Source: Salinibacillus kushneri
GTDB lineage: Bacteria; Bacillota; Bacilli; Bacillales; Alkalibacillaceae
Assembly (NCBI RefSeq): GCF_900111405.1
Contig: NZ_FOHJ01000008.1
Location: 57,646 to 121,645, forward strand
Direction of reading: 5' to 3'
DNA: 64,000 bases
Every line of letters starts with the position of its first letter. Position 1 is the stretch's first letter. This document shows, piece by piece, positions 18,372-30,009 of the stretch. The notes under the pieces are model-generated. The model made no database searches. It saw only the letters and a list, made by a program, of their open reading frames with translations, and had not been told where the DNA came from. The translations under genes and the position numbers were made by a program.

Positions 18372-20132
18372 TTACAAGACACTCGCATGTCCCCGGTAGA
18401 TATCCCCACGAGAAGCATCGATCGTGATTTCATCTCCAGTTTGAATTAATTTAGTAGCATCATTCACACCTACAATAACAGGAATTCCTAAGCTCAATCC
18501 AACAACTGCAGCATGTGAAGTCAATCCACCCTCTTCGGTGATAATACCTGCTGCTTTTTCCAGGGCAGGCATCATTTCTTTATCCGTACTGTTTGTAACT
18601 AAGACATCTCCCTCTTGAAGATTATTTTTGCCTTCAGCAGTACTATTGGTCACAAAGGCTCTTCCAAACGTGTTTTTCTTCCCTACACCTTGTCCTTTTG
18701 CCATAACATCTCCTACAATATGAATCTTCATCAGATTGGTTGTACCACTTTCACCAACAGGGACTCCAGCAGTAATAACAACCTTATCTCCCCGCTTAAA
18801 GAGACCTGTTTTCAAACCTCTGTCAATGGCACTGTCAAGCATTTCATCAGTGCTTGAAACCGAGTAGCCAGGAATGGCATGGACTCCCCATGAAAGAGCT
18901 AGCTGACGTTGAACCGTTTCATGAGCAGTAACGGCTATTATAGAAGCTTTTGGTCGATATTTTGAAATCATTCGAGCCGTATGTCCACTTTCGGTTGGTG
19001 TGATAATAGCACCTGCTTTAAGACTTTCAGCTGCAAAGGAAACAGATTGACTAATCACATCTGTAATGGTGACATCAACTTCTTTTGCACGCTTCTCTGA
19101 AATTTTTTCATGGTCCAGAGAATTTTCAACATGTACCGCGATATTGTACATAGTTTGTACAGCTTCCACTGGATAAAGGCCAGCTGCAGTTTCACCTGAT
19201 AGCATAATTGCATCTGTACCATCAAAAATAGCATTAGCAACATCGCTTGCCTCCGCTCTGGTTGGACGAGGATTGCGTTGCATAGAGTCAAGCATTTGAG
19301 TAGCAGTAATAACAGGTTTTCCAGCCTTATTACATTGCCTAATCAGGTTCTTTTGCACTAATGGAACTTCCTCTGCAGGAATTTCAACACCTAAGTCTCC
19401 CCGGGCAACCATTAAACCATCACTTACTTCTAAAATAGACTCAATATTATCCACGCCTTCACGATTTTCAATTTTAGGGACAATATGAATATTTTCAGCC
19501 TTGTGTTCTTCCAAAAGCTCACGGATTTCCAGGACATCTGATGTTCTTCTAACAAAAGAAGCGGCAATGAAGTCAATTCCTTCTTCAATACCAAAAACAA
19601 TATCCTTGGCATCCTTCTCTGTTATACCCGGAAGATTAACACTAACATTTGGCACATTTACACCTTTTTTGTTTTTGAGTACACCAGAGTTTAAAATTCT
19701 TGTGACAATTTCTCCCGCCTCTTTATTGATTTCCTCAACCTCAAGTTCAATTAAACCGTCATCAAGCAAAATTTTTGAACCGGGATGAACATCATCAATA
19801 AGACCTTCATAAGTTACAGAGAAACGATTTTCATCTCCCTCTACTTCATTCATTGAGACATTAACACGCTCACCCTGGTTTAGATATACTTCTTCTGTTT
19901 TCATATTACCTGTCCGAATTTCAGGGCCCTTTGTATCTAAAAGAATAGCTACAGTTTGATTTTTATTAGCCGCTGCTTTACGAATATTTTTAATACGATT
20001 TCGATGTTCTTCGTGATCACCGTGTGAAAAGTTCAAACGGGCAACATTCATTCCAGCATCAATTAGCTGTTCAAGCTGTTCTATTGATTCAGATGCAGGT
20101 CCTATCGTACAAACTATTTTCGTTTTTTTCAT
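18372..20132 (-). CDS. pyk: Pyruvate kinase with C-terminal PEP-utilising-type domain
   Basis: 586-aa pyruvate kinase. It begins [12 protein letters not shown], with RLNFSHG in the barrel, IENREGVDN at the active site, TQMLDSM and MLSGETAAG. Beyond the normal end near residue 470 it carries the roughly 110-residue extra domain known from Geobacillus and Bacillus enzymes, with [17 protein letters not shown], related to the phosphohistidine domain of PEP synthases. It follows pfkA by 43 nt, giving a pfkA-pyk operon that joins the two committed steps of glycolysis. Confidence 0.97.
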   Translation of the reverse strand: MKKTKIVCTIGPASESIEQLEQLIDAGMNVARLNFSHGDHEEHRNRIKNIRKAAANKNQTVAILLDTKGPEIRTGNMKTEEVYLNQGERVNVSMNEVEGDENRFSVTYEGLIDDVHPGSKILLDDGLIELEVEEINKEAGEIVTRILNSGVLKNKKGVNVPNVSVNLPGITEKDAKDIVFGIEEGIDFIAASFVRRTSDVLEIRELLEEHKAENIHIVPKIENREGVDNIESILEVSDGLMVARGDLGVEIPAEEVPLVQKNLIRQCNKAGKPVITATQMLDSMQRNPRPTRAEASDVANAIFDGTDAIMLSGETAAGLYPVEAVQTMYNIAVHVENSLDHEKISEKRAKEVDVTITDVISQSVSFAAESLKAGAIITPTESGHTARMISKYRPKASIIAVTAHETVQRQLALSWGVHAIPGYSVSSTDEMLDSAIDRGLKTGLFKRGDKVVITAGVPVGESGTTNLMKIHIVGDVMAKGQGVGKKNTFGRAFVTNSTAEGKNNLQEGDVLVTNSTDKEMMPALEKAAGIITEEGGLTSHAAVVGLSLGIPVIVGVNDATKLIQTGDEITIDASRGDIYRGHASVL

Positions 20133-20175
20133 TCATATCCTCCTCTTTCATTGAAGCCAAATTACAAATAGATGT

Positions 20176-21156
<981 letters not shown>

Positions 21157-21308
21157 TTAAGGAGTAAAGAATGTTATTCTAAAATTATTCCCAACGGATA
21201 CTATAAACAATTTTTGCGTAAATTTGAAGGAAAAGCCTTTAAAAAACTTATTTTTGTCAAATATTTTATGTGTTTCTAAATTATTTCCATAGAATCTGGT
21301 AAAAAAAA

Positions 21309-21467
21309 TAGCGAGGCTGGGACAAACGTTTTTATATCAAAGAAAAAATTCGAACGAAACCGAAATGATGGATTCTGCCTGAACCCACTCCAGAAATATA
21401 CTTCGCTAAAATCGTTCATGCTTCTTCTTTGGATTGATCGTCTTTGTTATGTCCCAACCTCGTATTT
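21309..21467. repeat. Palindromic GAGGCTGGGACA-type intergenic element after accA
   Basis: The 338-nt gap between accA and pfkA holds no gene. Its ends are a long-range inverted repeat, AGCGAGGCTGGGACA (from 21310) against TGTCCCAACCTCG (to about 21463), enclosing about 120 nt. On either strand the distal arm runs into T-rich sequence (plus strand ATTTCTTTTATTA, minus strand TATTTTTTTTACC), so it can act as a two-way terminator. Elements with this GAGGYTGGGACA end recur in Firmicute intergenic regions. Confidence 0.65.
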
Positions 21468-21473
21468 CTTTTA

Positions 21474-22436
21474 TTAAGAGGAAAATGTGTACGTTCCAAT
21501 TCTTTTATATTTTTCCCAGCGTTTCTCTAATAATTCCTCCTGGGATAATTTTGATAAACTTTCTAAAGATTGATGGAGAACTTCGTCAATCTTTTCCGCT
21601 TGCTCCGATACATCCCGGTGTGCTCCACCTCTAATTTCAGGTATTATGTTATCTATTATATCAAGATCCTTTAAATCATAGGATGTAATTTTCATGGATT
21701 CGGCAGCTTTTTGGGCCAGATTGGAATCCTTCCACAATAACGCAGCTGCTCCTTCAGGTGAGATTACCGAATAAGTTGAATTCTCAAGCATATGTATACG
21801 ATCACCAACACCTAATCCAAGAGCACCTCCACTTCCACCTTCACCAATCACAATACAAATTATAGGTACCGTTAATCCTGCCATCTCCATTAAATTCCGG
21901 GCGATTGCTTCACTTTGGCCCCGTTCTTCTGCTGCCTTACCAGGATATGCTCCTTTCGTATCGATAAAGCATATAATAGGCCGATTAAATTTATCTGCCT
22001 GTTTCATTAAGCGAAGTGCCTTACGGTAGCCTTCAGGATGAGGCATTCCAAAGTTTCTGCGAATATTTTCCTTGGTATCTTTTCCACGTTGATGACCAAT
22101 AACGGTTACGGGCTTGCCTCTATACTTAGCAATACCGCCAACAATCGCTTCATCATCACCGTACACCCGATCTCCATGCATTTCTAAAAAATCGTCAAAG
22201 ATTTCATGAATAAAATCTAATGTGGTAGGGCGGTTTGCATGGCGCGCCATTTGAACCCGGTCCCAAGGCTGCATATTACCATATACTTCAGATTCTAGTT
22301 TTTCCAGGCGATTTTCAAGCTGTTCAATCTCTTGACTTAAATCGACATCACTTTCATTTGTATATTTTTTTAACTCCGCAATTTTATTCTTCAGTTCCAC
22401 TACAGGCTCTTCAAACGGGAGAACTTGCTCATTCAT
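21474..22436 (-). CDS. accA: Acetyl-CoA carboxylase carboxyltransferase subunit alpha
   Basis: 320-aa alpha subunit of the carboxyltransferase that forms malonyl-CoA for fatty-acid synthesis. It has an N-terminal helical region ([15 protein letters not shown]), the [25 protein letters not shown] stretch seen as [20 protein letters not shown], and the oxyanion-type [15 protein letters not shown]. The ATG overlaps the accD stop (ATGA, 4 nt), with its Shine-Dalgarno GGAGGTGA inside accD, so the two subunits are translationally coupled. Confidence 0.97.
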   Translation of the reverse strand: MNEQVLPFEEPVVELKNKIAELKKYTNESDVDLSQEIEQLENRLEKLESEVYGNMQPWDRVQMARHANRPTTLDFIHEIFDDFLEMHGDRVYGDDEAIVGGIAKYRGKPVTVIGHQRGKDTKENIRRNFGMPHPEGYRKALRLMKQADKFNRPIICFIDTKGAYPGKAAEERGQSEAIARNLMEMAGLTVPIICIVIGEGGSGGALGLGVGDRIHMLENSTYSVISPEGAAALLWKDSNLAQKAAESMKITSYDLKDLDIIDNIIPEIRGGAHRDVSEQAEKIDEVLHQSLESLSKLSQEELLEKRWEKYKRIGTYTFSS

Positions 22437-23293
22437 TCTGTGTCACCTCCTGACTGATGAATATCAAGAATTGTGGTTAATGTATTTTTAAGGTCATGGC
22501 GATGTATGACTTGATCTAATTGACCGTGTTTAAGTAAAAATTCAGCCGATTGAAAGTCATCTGGAAGCTTTTCCCGTATTGTTTGCTCAATAATACGTCT
22601 CCCCGCAAATCCAATCAGTGCACCAGGTTCAGCAAAATTATAGTCACCAAGTGATGCAAAGCTTGCTGAAACACCACCTGTAGTTGGATGAGTCATAATC
22701 GAAATCATCAATCCACCTGCGCGACTAAAACGTTCAAGAGCAACCGAGGTCTTCGTCATTTGCATCAAACTAAGTACCCCTTCTTGCATACGTGCACCAC
22801 CAGATGCTGTGAATATGATGATAGGAATCCCTTCACCTTTGGCATACTCAACCGCCCTGGCAATTTTTTCACCCACAACTGAGCCCATGCTTCCCATACG
22901 AAATCTGGCGTCCATAACGGCTACAGCTGTTTCATATCCATTAATGGTTCCCTTCCCTGTTACAACAGCTTCATTAATTTGGGTTTTCAATCGATCCTTT
23001 TCCAGCTTTTCCTGATAACCAGGAAATTCCAGCGGATTCGTTGAAATCATATCTTTATCCCATTCTGCAAACGAATCCTGGTCAAACAGCATTTCTATAC
23101 GTTCCCATGAGGACAATTGATGATGGTGTCCACAATTGGGGCAGACCTGTAATTGATTGTCCAACTCTTTACGATAGAATATTTGTTTACATTGCGGACA
23201 TTTCTTCATTAACCCTTCAGGAATATCCTGTTTCGCTTCCTCTCTGGGTATAGTAGCATATCTCTTCTTCTTGCCAAAAAAATTCCCAAGCAA
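22433..23293 (-). CDS. accD: Acetyl-CoA carboxylase carboxyltransferase subunit beta
   Basis: 286-aa beta subunit with the N-terminal four-cysteine zinc ribbon ([13 protein letters not shown] and QVCPNCGHH) and a crotonase-like core ([25 protein letters not shown]). I place the start at a TTG (23293), 7 nt after AAAGGAGG; this gives the normal N-terminus [12 protein letters not shown] longer in-frame start at 23359 would read through the Shine-Dalgarno and into the R1 repeat and is rejected. Coupled to accA by a 4-nt overlap. Malonyl-CoA supply is usually controlled by FapR in Bacillales; I see no clear FapR operator. Confidence 0.96.
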   Translation of the reverse strand: MLGNFFGKKKRYATIPREEAKQDIPEGLMKKCPQCKQIFYRKELDNQLQVCPNCGHHHQLSSWERIEMLFDQDSFAEWDKDMISTNPLEFPGYQEKLEKDRLKTQINEAVVTGKGTINGYETAVAVMDARFRMGSMGSVVGEKIARAVEYAKGEGIPIIIFTASGGARMQEGVLSLMQMTKTSVALERFSRAGGLMISIMTHPTTGGVSASFASLGDYNFAEPGALIGFAGRRIIEQTIREKLPDDFQSAEFLLKHGQLDQVIHRHDLKNTLTTILDIHQSGGDTE

Positions 23294-23314
23294 GCCAATA
23301 CCTCCTTTGTAGTT

Positions 23315-23438
23315 AGAAAAGCGTAGGCGACTGTTTAGGTCCCACCGCATAAGCAACATTCACAGAGTGGCACAGGTTTCGCCACGGAGTGGATGTTGCT
23401 TATATCATCACGAACCTAAGACTCCATAGCACATGACA
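23315..23438. repeat. R1 interspersed repeat upstream of accD
   Basis: A copy of R1 in the plus orientation: AGAAAAGCGTAGGCGACTG, TTAGGTCC, GCATAAGCAACATTCAC, then AGTGGCAC...GCCACGGAGTGG, TTGCTTATAT and AACCTAAGACTCC. The palindrome GCATAAGCAACATTCAC/GTGGATGTTGCTTAT forms a long hairpin. It ends about 10 nt before the accD Shine-Dalgarno, so it is in the accD leader. Confidence 0.8.
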
Positions 23439-23512
23439 TGTTAAAGTACTTTCATCATAAAGAAAACCAGATATAAATTTTGTAAAAGCTTGTCTATTTT
23501 CTCCATAAAATT

Positions 23513-24127
23513 TTATAAATGATATAATTGCCCTATAATATATTGGATTTTTTGATTATCTTTATCCTGTATACCCTCTATTAATTCTAAATAAGCTTCT
23601 TTATGATATTCCGCTATATCAACAGTTCTGGAAAATTCCTCTATTAATTGCCAAATCTTTAATAATAAATCATTGTCACACAATCGAAATAATGTTTTAA
23701 AAAAGTGAAAGTGTCGATTATTCCTTGAATGCTGTTCCGTAACAATTTCCTTTAATCTTGTAATGGAGGTTTGATCTATGTGCTCCATTGCAAGCTTGGC
23801 AGCATTTTGTTCCAGCAGCATTTTGACTTCAAATAATTCATTCTTTGTTCTTGTTTCATTTAAAATAAAAGTGGATAATAGCGAAACCGTATGGTAGGGA
23901 CGATAGTTTTTTAAAAAGGTCCCTTCACCATGTTTTGTCTCAATTAATCCTAACAGTTCTATGGCTCTAAGTGCCTCACGAATAGAGGATCGACTTGCGT
24001 TTAACTCCTCAGATAAATCCCTTTCAGAAGGCAGGCGGTCACCAGGTGAAAGCCGGTGCTCTTCAATAAATAAGCGAATATGCTCTAACACTTCCTGATA
24101 GACTTTTGCCTTTTCTGCGTTTGTCAC
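23513..24127 (-). CDS. FadR/GntR-family transcriptional regulator
   Basis: 204-aa regulator. The N-terminal winged helix (about 8-75) carries LSPGDRLPSERDLSEEL and SRSSIREALRAIELLGLIETKHGEGTF-type features (seen as SRSSIREALRAIELLGLI). The C-terminal all-helical FCD-type ligand domain (about 85-200) is short and slightly degenerate. Family members sense organic or acyl-CoA ligands. It lies between the malic enzyme gene and accD-accA on the same strand, which suggests control of carbon flow into malonyl-CoA or C4-acid metabolism; that is inference. Confidence 0.8.
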   Translation of the reverse strand: MTNAEKAKVYQEVLEHIRLFIEEHRLSPGDRLPSERDLSEELNASRSSIREALRAIELLGLIETKHGEGTFLKNYRPYHTVSLLSTFILNETRTKNELFEVKMLLEQNAAKLAMEHIDQTSITRLKEIVTEQHSRNNRHFHFFKTLFRLCDNDLLLKIWQLIEEFSRTVDIAEYHKEAYLELIEGIQDKDNQKIQYIIGQLYHL

Positions 24128-24167
24128 CTAGATTCCCCTCCAACTTCGTCAAAACCATCATTACATA

Positions 24168-25400
24168 TTATTTAATTAAGGAAAGTTGTCTTGTTTTTTC
24201 CGCTACCTCATCAGGGTCTACTTCCATTCTGGCAACTCCAGATTCCATTCCAGCATTGGCTACACTCGCTGCGACTGCTGGAGCCACTCGTGAATCAAAA
24301 GGAGCCGGAATGACATAGTCCGGATTTAGCTCATTATCATCTATTAAGGAAGCAATCGCTTCTGCTGCAGCAATTTTCATTCGTTCATTTATTCGCGTTG
24401 CACGAATATCAAGAGCACCTCTAAAAATACCAGGGAATGCTAACACATTATTAACCTGATTTGGAAAGTCTGAACGCCCTGTCCCAATCACACGTGCTCC
24501 TGCTTCTTTTGCATCTTCAGGCATGATTTCTGGTTCAGGATTTGCCATCGCAAATATAATAGCATCATCTTTCATTGTTTTGACCATCTCTTTTGTTAAT
24601 AGTCCTCCAACAGACACTCCTATGAAAACATCAGCATCTTGAATTACTTCTTCAAGAGATCCGTCAGCCTTATCTTTATTCGTAATCTTTGCAATTTCGT
24701 CTTTAACCTCATTCATACCATTGGTTCGCCCTTCATAGATAGCACCTCTGGAATCACACATGATAATATCACGAACTCCAAAATGATAGAGTAATTTAAT
24801 AATTGCAATTCCAGCTGCACCAGCACCATTAGCCACAACTTTAATATTTGAAAAAGATTTATTCACAAGCTTCAGTGCATTGATTAAACCAGCAATGGTT
24901 ACAATAGCTGTTCCATGTTGGTCATCATGAAAAATCGGAATGTTGGTTTCTTTCTTTAATCTTTCTTCAATAATAAAGCAATTCGGTGCCGCAATATCTT
25001 CAAGGTTTACTCCACCAAAAGTTGGTTCCATAGTCTTAACCGTTTGAACAATTTGATTAATATCGTGAGTATCTAAACAAATAGGAAAGGCATCTACACC
25101 AGCAAAACTTTTAAATAACGCTGCTTTCCCTTCCATAACGGGAAGAGAAGCTTCAGGCCCTATATTTCCTAATCCTAATACAGCAGAACCATCACTTACG
25201 ACAGCCACCATATTTCCCTTCATTGTATATTCGTAGACATCTTCTTTTTTATCATAAATAGATTTACATGGCTCTGCTACCCATGGTGAATATGCTAAGC
25301 TAAGGTCCTGTTTGTTTTTGATTGGTACTTTTGAATATGTTGCAAGTTTACCTTGATTTGCTCGATGCATATGTAGTGCTTCTTCCTTAAAATTAGCCAC
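24168..25400 (-). CDS. ytsJ: Malic enzyme (YtsJ type, NADP-preferring)
   Basis: 410-aa malic enzyme without the C-terminal phosphotransacetylase domain. It converts malate to pyruvate and CO2. YSPWVAEPCKSI, GNIGPEASLPVMEGKAALFK, the catalytic region DDQHGTAIVT, and the Rossmann motif GAGAAGIA are present. The C-terminus has VIPAPFDSRVAPAV. Length matches B. subtilis YtsJ, the main NADP-forming malic enzyme. The GTG at 25400 is 8 nt after AAAGGAG; the preceding TTG is possible. It lies between dnaE and the FadR-like regulator. Confidence 0.93.
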   Translation of the reverse strand: MANFKEEALHMHRANQGKLATYSKVPIKNKQDLSLAYSPWVAEPCKSIYDKKEDVYEYTMKGNMVAVVSDGSAVLGLGNIGPEASLPVMEGKAALFKSFAGVDAFPICLDTHDINQIVQTVKTMEPTFGGVNLEDIAAPNCFIIEERLKKETNIPIFHDDQHGTAIVTIAGLINALKLVNKSFSNIKVVANGAGAAGIAIIKLLYHFGVRDIIMCDSRGAIYEGRTNGMNEVKDEIAKITNKDKADGSLEEVIQDADVFIGVSVGGLLTKEMVKTMKDDAIIFAMANPEPEIMPEDAKEAGARVIGTGRSDFPNQVNNVLAFPGIFRGALDIRATRINERMKIAAAEAIASLIDDNELNPDYVIPAPFDSRVAPAVAASVANAGMESGVARMEVDPDEVAEKTRQLSLIK

Positions 25401-25535
25401 CAAAATCGCTCCTTTTATAAAAAATAACCTATAAGTTCAAGAATGGTCTGACCACTGGATATTCACATTATAACAAATCGGAAATGGGTGTAAAGCATAA
25501 GAATTATCTATTTTACACCCCCCTCCCATCTTCAC

Positions 25536-28500
25536 CTACCGTTTTAAGACGACAGATTGGTACCCGAAAAAATTTTTTAATTTTTTTAAGCAGCCATTTT
25601 CAGGACTGATACGGTATTCATTTGATAGAAGATAAGCTTCTTGTTTACGGCTGGAATAAACCAAAACAGGAATATCTCCTGGATATTCATTTGAAACCTG
25701 TTTTAAAAATTGCAGTTGTTTACGTTCATCCTTGTCTAATAATTGGATATACATACGTTTACTCGCTTTTTCTTCCTCTAAGCGATTCGGATTAAATTGT
25801 CTGACTTCATCGACCACCCACTGAAGCTGATGATTACGAACCTCTATTTTCCCTTTTATAAATATAAGGATTTCTTCCTCGAGCCATGGATTTATTTCCC
25901 GATACACATTTGGGAAAATAACACCTTCCATTTCATCCGTTTCATCTCCAAAGGTAGCAAATGCCATTTGATCTCCCCGTTTCGTACGAATCACCTTTAA
26001 AGACTGTACAGCCACAACGCCTTTGACCCGTTTACCGACCTGTGTATTCTTAAGTCTTTCAATAGGTAACATCCCATGTTGTCTTAATTGGTCACGATAG
26101 GAATCTAAGGGGTGACTGGTAACATACATACCCAGTACTTCCTTTTCTAAAGACAATTGCTTTAACATCGGGAAGTCTTCGGTTTCGGTATAGGCAGGCT
26201 CAATATGTAATTCATCTTCAAAGAAAGACGCCTGATTTGACATCCCGCCAAACAATTCTCCTTGTTCCATTGCCTGATCAATGGAAGCAAGTAAAGTCGA
26301 TCGATTCTTCCCCGTCTCATCAAAGGCTCCAGCTAAAATAAGGGCCTCAATAACAGAACGGTTAACCATCCGCAACGGAACACGCTGACAAAAATCAAAT
26401 AGAGAATGGAAGTTTGCGTTTTTACGCGCATCTAAAATAGCCTGAATAGCCTGTTTTCCAACACCTTTAATCACGGATAACGCCATTCGCATTCTATTTT
26501 TTCCTTCTACAGAAAAGCTTCCATAACTCCGATTAATAGAAGGGGGTAATATCTGAATCGAGAAATTTCTGGCTTCACGAATATACTGTTCCACCTTGTT
26601 CTGATCAAAAGATACGGAGCTCAGGATACTGGCAAAAAAGTATGACGGATAGTGAGACTTTAAATAAGCTAATCGATACGAAATCATACTATAAGCTACC
26701 GCATGACTGCGGTTAAAACCATAATTGGCAAAGGCAACAATCCACTGATAAATTTCCTCTGCAACTTTTTGCGCATATCCATTTTCTAAACATCCGGATA
26801 TAAATCTTTCCCGTTCTGCATCTAATATTTCCTTTTTCTTCTTACTTACCGCTCTTCGCAATAAATCAGCTTCTCCCAGAGAATAACCGGCAACTTGGTG
26901 AGCTATTTGCATAATTTGTTCTTGATAAACAAGAACGCCATAGGTTTTTTCTAAAATCGGTTTTAAATCATCGTGCGGATAAATTACTTTTTCATTTCCA
27001 TGTTTCCGGTTAATAAATGTGGATATAAAATCCATTGGACCAGGTCGATATAAAGCATTTACAGCTACCACATCTTCAAATTCAGTAGGTTTTAGTTCCT
27101 TTAAAACCTTTCGCATACCAGATGATTCAAGCTGAAAGATCCCTGAAGTCCGACCCGACTGTAATAATTTGTAGCTTTGTTCATCTTCTAAAGGTATCTC
27201 TTCAAGGGAAAAAGCCTTGTTTTCCCCTTTTCGTATACGATTAACAATTTGTTCCATAAGCGATAGATTTCTAAGACCTAAAAAGTCCATTTTTAATAAA
27301 CCGATTAACTCTAAATCTCCCATTGGATACTGGGTTAGAGCTATTTTTCCATCTTCTTGGAGAAGAGGGACCATTTCCGTCAGATTTCGGTCACTTAGTA
27401 CAACTCCAGCTGCATGAGTGGAATGATGGCGAGGCAAGCCCTCAAGCTTATGAGCAATTTTAAACAAGCGTTTTAGCTTGTCTGATTGCTTTACATAATC
27501 AGTCAGTTCCGGTTTATTATTTAATATTTTTGCCAGAGAAGCAGATTGCTGAGGGATATGCTTTAATAAAAAGTTTTCATCCTGTTCATCAATCCCCATT
27601 GTTTTTATTAATTCCCGTAATACCGACCTTGGTCCAAAGGTTCCAAAAGTAATAATTTGTGCAACACGATGACTGCCGTATTTTTCTTGAACATACTGAA
27701 TCACTTCATCCCTTCGATGATCTGAGAAGTCAATATCAATATCCGGCATATTTCTTCGTTCTGGATTTAAAAACCTTTCAAACAGCAATCCGTATTGAAT
27801 GGGGTCAACTTCTGTAATATCCAGCAGATAGGCAACAATGGACCCTGCAGCAGATCCCCGGCCAGGGCCTACCATAATCTCCTGAGAGCGGGCAAATTGA
27901 ATAAAATCCCAAACAATCAAAAAGTAATCACTAAACTTCATATCCTCAATAGTACTTAATTCATGCTCCATTCTTTGCTGAACTTCTTTATCGTTCATAT
28001 CGTATTTATCCGGCAACCGTTCAAAACATAGCCTGCGTAAATATCCTGCTGACGTTATGCCATCTGGAGTCGGATAGTTTGGCAGTAATGTTTGGCCTGA
28101 AGAAATGTGTACTTCACACTGATCAGAGATTCGTTTCATGTTCTTTAATGCTTCCGGCCAATCCTGATTAAAGGCTAGCATCATTTCATCGTATGACATC
28201 ATATGTTTCCCTGGATCTGCTAGCTTATCAGACTGGGGAGTCCACTTTTTCCCTTCTTTCATAGCTTGTAAACAGTCAAAATCAATGTAATCGTCCTGAT
28301 GTTCATAACGAATATCCTGCAAGGCTACAGCAGCAAAATTATTTTCATTACAAATACTCTTTAAGGTTTCGTTCATTCGTCTTTCATCTATTGTATGGTG
28401 TGGACGTACGCCGATGTAGAACGAGGAATGAGGCAAGGATTCTGAAAAGTCCTTTAGAATCGCTTTGAACTCATCATTCTGCTGGGCAAACAGCAAATGG

Positions 28501-28889
28501 TAGAGCGCCGGTTGATTTGAGGGTAAAACCATAATGAGATGGCTAGCAACGTTTTGATAGTCGAAAAGAGAAATGGACTTTGACTCCTGCTTTGACAAAT
28601 CAGATGAAATCTTTATAAGGTGCTTATAGCCCTCCGTGTTTTTAGCGAGTAAAACCGCTTCATACAGCGTTCCATCTTTGTTTATATTGGTTTTCATACC
28701 TATGATAGGTTTAATTCCTTCTTTTAAACACGATTGATAGAACTGTACAGCTCCATGCAATACATGATTGTCGGTTAACGCAATAGCCGAAAAACCCTTA
28801 TTGTTCGCATTTTTAACAATCTTTTCTATAGACAATAGACTTTCCATAAAGCTATATCCACTATGTACTTCGAGATGGATTATATCCAT
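25536..28889 (-). CDS. dnaE: DNA polymerase III subunit alpha, DnaE type
   Basis: 1117-aa C-family polymerase, the error-prone, primer-extending DnaE of Firmicutes rather than PolC. The N-terminal PHP domain (about 1-270) begins IHLEVHSGYSFMESLL, where the first metal motif is HLEVHS. The polymerase core contains GPGRGSAAGSIVAY and PDIDIDFSD with its catalytic aspartates, GVLVYQEQIM and the FNRSHAVAYSMISY stretch. A C-terminal OB-fold (near 960-1040) ends the protein. It is longer than and distinct from the proofreading PolC. It starts about 150 nt from the divergent ytrH. Confidence 0.96.
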   Translation of the reverse strand: MDIIHLEVHSGYSFMESLLSIEKIVKNANNKGFSAIALTDNHVLHGAVQFYQSCLKEGIKPIIGMKTNINKDGTLYEAVLLAKNTEGYKHLIKISSDLSKQESKSISLFDYQNVASHLIMVLPSNQPALYHLLFAQQNDEFKAILKDFSESLPHSSFYIGVRPHHTIDERRMNETLKSICNENNFAAVALQDIRYEHQDDYIDFDCLQAMKEGKKWTPQSDKLADPGKHMMSYDEMMLAFNQDWPEALKNMKRISDQCEVHISSGQTLLPNYPTPDGITSAGYLRRLCFERLPDKYDMNDKEVQQRMEHELSTIEDMKFSDYFLIVWDFIQFARSQEIMVGPGRGSAAGSIVAYLLDITEVDPIQYGLLFERFLNPERRNMPDIDIDFSDHRRDEVIQYVQEKYGSHRVAQIITFGTFGPRSVLRELIKTMGIDEQDENFLLKHIPQQSASLAKILNNKPELTDYVKQSDKLKRLFKIAHKLEGLPRHHSTHAAGVVLSDRNLTEMVPLLQEDGKIALTQYPMGDLELIGLLKMDFLGLRNLSLMEQIVNRIRKGENKAFSLEEIPLEDEQSYKLLQSGRTSGIFQLESSGMRKVLKELKPTEFEDVVAVNALYRPGPMDFISTFINRKHGNEKVIYPHDDLKPILEKTYGVLVYQEQIMQIAHQVAGYSLGEADLLRRAVSKKKKEILDAERERFISGCLENGYAQKVAEEIYQWIVAFANYGFNRSHAVAYSMISYRLAYLKSHYPSYFFASILSSVSFDQNKVEQYIREARNFSIQILPPSINRSYGSFSVEGKNRMRMALSVIKGVGKQAIQAILDARKNANFHSLFDFCQRVPLRMVNRSVIEALILAGAFDETGKNRSTLLASIDQAMEQGELFGGMSNQASFFEDELHIEPAYTETEDFPMLKQLSLEKEVLGMYVTSHPLDSYRDQLRQHGMLPIERLKNTQVGKRVKGVVAVQSLKVIRTKRGDQMAFATFGDETDEMEGVIFPNVYREINPWLEEEILIFIKGKIEVRNHQLQWVVDEVRQFNPNRLEEEKASKRMYIQLLDKDERKQLQFLKQVSNEYPGDIPVLVYSSRKQEAYLLSNEYRISPENGCLKKLKNFFGYQSVVLKR

Positions 28890-28964
28890 TATTCCGTCAC
28901 ACCTTTAATGTCTTCTCACATTCTCATTCTATTATATCGCAAACGTTGGGACCAATAAATCTAA

Positions 28965-28993
28965 TCATACTACAAATGGTTCGTCCATAAAAT
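28965..28993 (+). promoter_or_regulatory. Sigma-E-like promoter of ytrHI
   Basis: TCATACT (28965-28971) and CATAAAAT (28986-28993) with a 14-nt spacer resemble the mother-cell sigma-E consensus (TCATATT, N14, CATACAAT). It lies 44 nt before ytrH. In B. subtilis ytrHI are sigma-E dependent, which supports the match. Confidence 0.6.
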
Positions 28994-29036
28994 GAGGTAA
29001 GAGAGCGTCTATTACCAATTATGGGGATGATGAAAA

Positions 29037-29369
29037 ATGGAAGAACGATTTATACCAACGTTAGTCCAATGTTATTTTATCGCCTTTGGAGTATTAGCTG
29101 GAGGATCTTTGATTGGCAGTATCGGAGCTTATTTAGTTGGAGAACCTCCTTTAACCATTATGGCAAGACTGGCTAAAAGCTTGAGAATCTGGGCAATTGT
29201 GGCTGCTATTGGGGGAACCTTTGCAACCATTGAAACTTTAGAGAAAGGATTACTACAGGGATCAACCATTGATATTGTAAGACAAATTGCCTATATTATT
29301 TCAGCCATGGCAGGTGTCCAGTCAGCTATCACTTGTATTGAATGGTTTATTCAGGAGGAAATCACATAA
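29037..29369 (+). CDS. ytrH: Sporulation protein YtrH
   Basis: 110-aa membrane protein with about three hydrophobic segments (FIAFGVLAGGSLIGSIGAYLVG-type first helix, AIVAAIGGTFATI, AYIISAMAGVQSAITCIEW). It matches YtrH of sporulating Bacillaceae by size, composition and position between dnaE and ytrI. It is made in the mother cell under sigma-E in B. subtilis and is needed for efficient sporulation. The stop codon overlaps the ytrI start (TAATG). Confidence 0.88.
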   Translation: MEERFIPTLVQCYFIAFGVLAGGSLIGSIGAYLVGEPPLTIMARLAKSLRIWAIVAAIGGTFATIETLEKGLLQGSTIDIVRQIAYIISAMAGVQSAITCIEWFIQEEIT

Positions 29370-29875
29370 TGCATATACCTCCATATTATAAACGAAGGGG
29401 CTTTCAGTATTTTTTTGTAGGGATTATTACAGGTGCTGTTATTGCTTATCTATTATTCCTTTATTTTTTTGGTAAATATACCGAAATGCGTATAGAGGAA
29501 AATATACAGCTGCGTGACCAAATTGCAGAATTAGAACAGGATTTGGAGAACATTACGAAAGATAAGGAAGATTTATCCAGGCAAAATGAGGAAAATTTAA
29601 CGATTCAGGAAATACAAATTGAGTTAGAGAATGCTGAACAGTTAAAGCTTGATCGCTTTATCCAGCATGATTTAAAAGAAAAAATAAAGGATGAAATTAG
29701 TTCGTTAAAAGGCAGGAATATTGAAACGATGCAGGAAAACCTTTCATTCATAGAGTCAACCATTGAAAACAAAACCTATCATGTGTCTGACTTTAGCTAT
29801 GACGCTGCCATTACCCGATTAATCATTTCCAAAACCTTTTACGTAAAGGTGAAATTAAGTATGTCAAGTTCGTAA
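29369..29875 (+). CDS. ytrI: Sporulation protein YtrI
   Basis: 168-aa single-pass membrane protein: a basic N-terminus (PPYYKRRG), a transmembrane helix (about 12-33), then a heptad-rich coiled coil (about 40-100, LRDQIAELEQDLENITKDKE shows the pattern) and a C-terminal folded domain. I start it at 29369, where GGAGG lies 11 nt upstream and the ATG overlaps the ytrH stop; the upstream in-frame codon at 29342 lies inside ytrH. Works with YtrH in sporulation; biochemical role unknown. Confidence 0.87.
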   Translation: MHIPPYYKRRGFQYFFVGIITGAVIAYLLFLYFFGKYTEMRIEENIQLRDQIAELEQDLENITKDKEDLSRQNEENLTIQEIQIELENAEQLKLDRFIQHDLKEKIKDEISSLKGRNIETMQENLSFIESTIENKTYHVSDFSYDAAITRLIISKTFYVKVKLSMSSS

Positions 29876-30009
29876 TACTCTTTCTGCTTAGTCATTATTG
29901 TTAAAAAAATGACGTTTTCCTGAAAAAATTTGTCATTTCATTCATTTTTTACTCATTTTGGGGAATATAATAATAAGAAAAAAATTTTTGAAGAAAGGGT
30001 GAGTAAAAT

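Noticed and set aside
23294-23359. Longer N-terminus for accD
   Set aside because: The extra codons run through the Shine-Dalgarno and the R1 repeat; the TTG at 23293 gives the normal AccD start.
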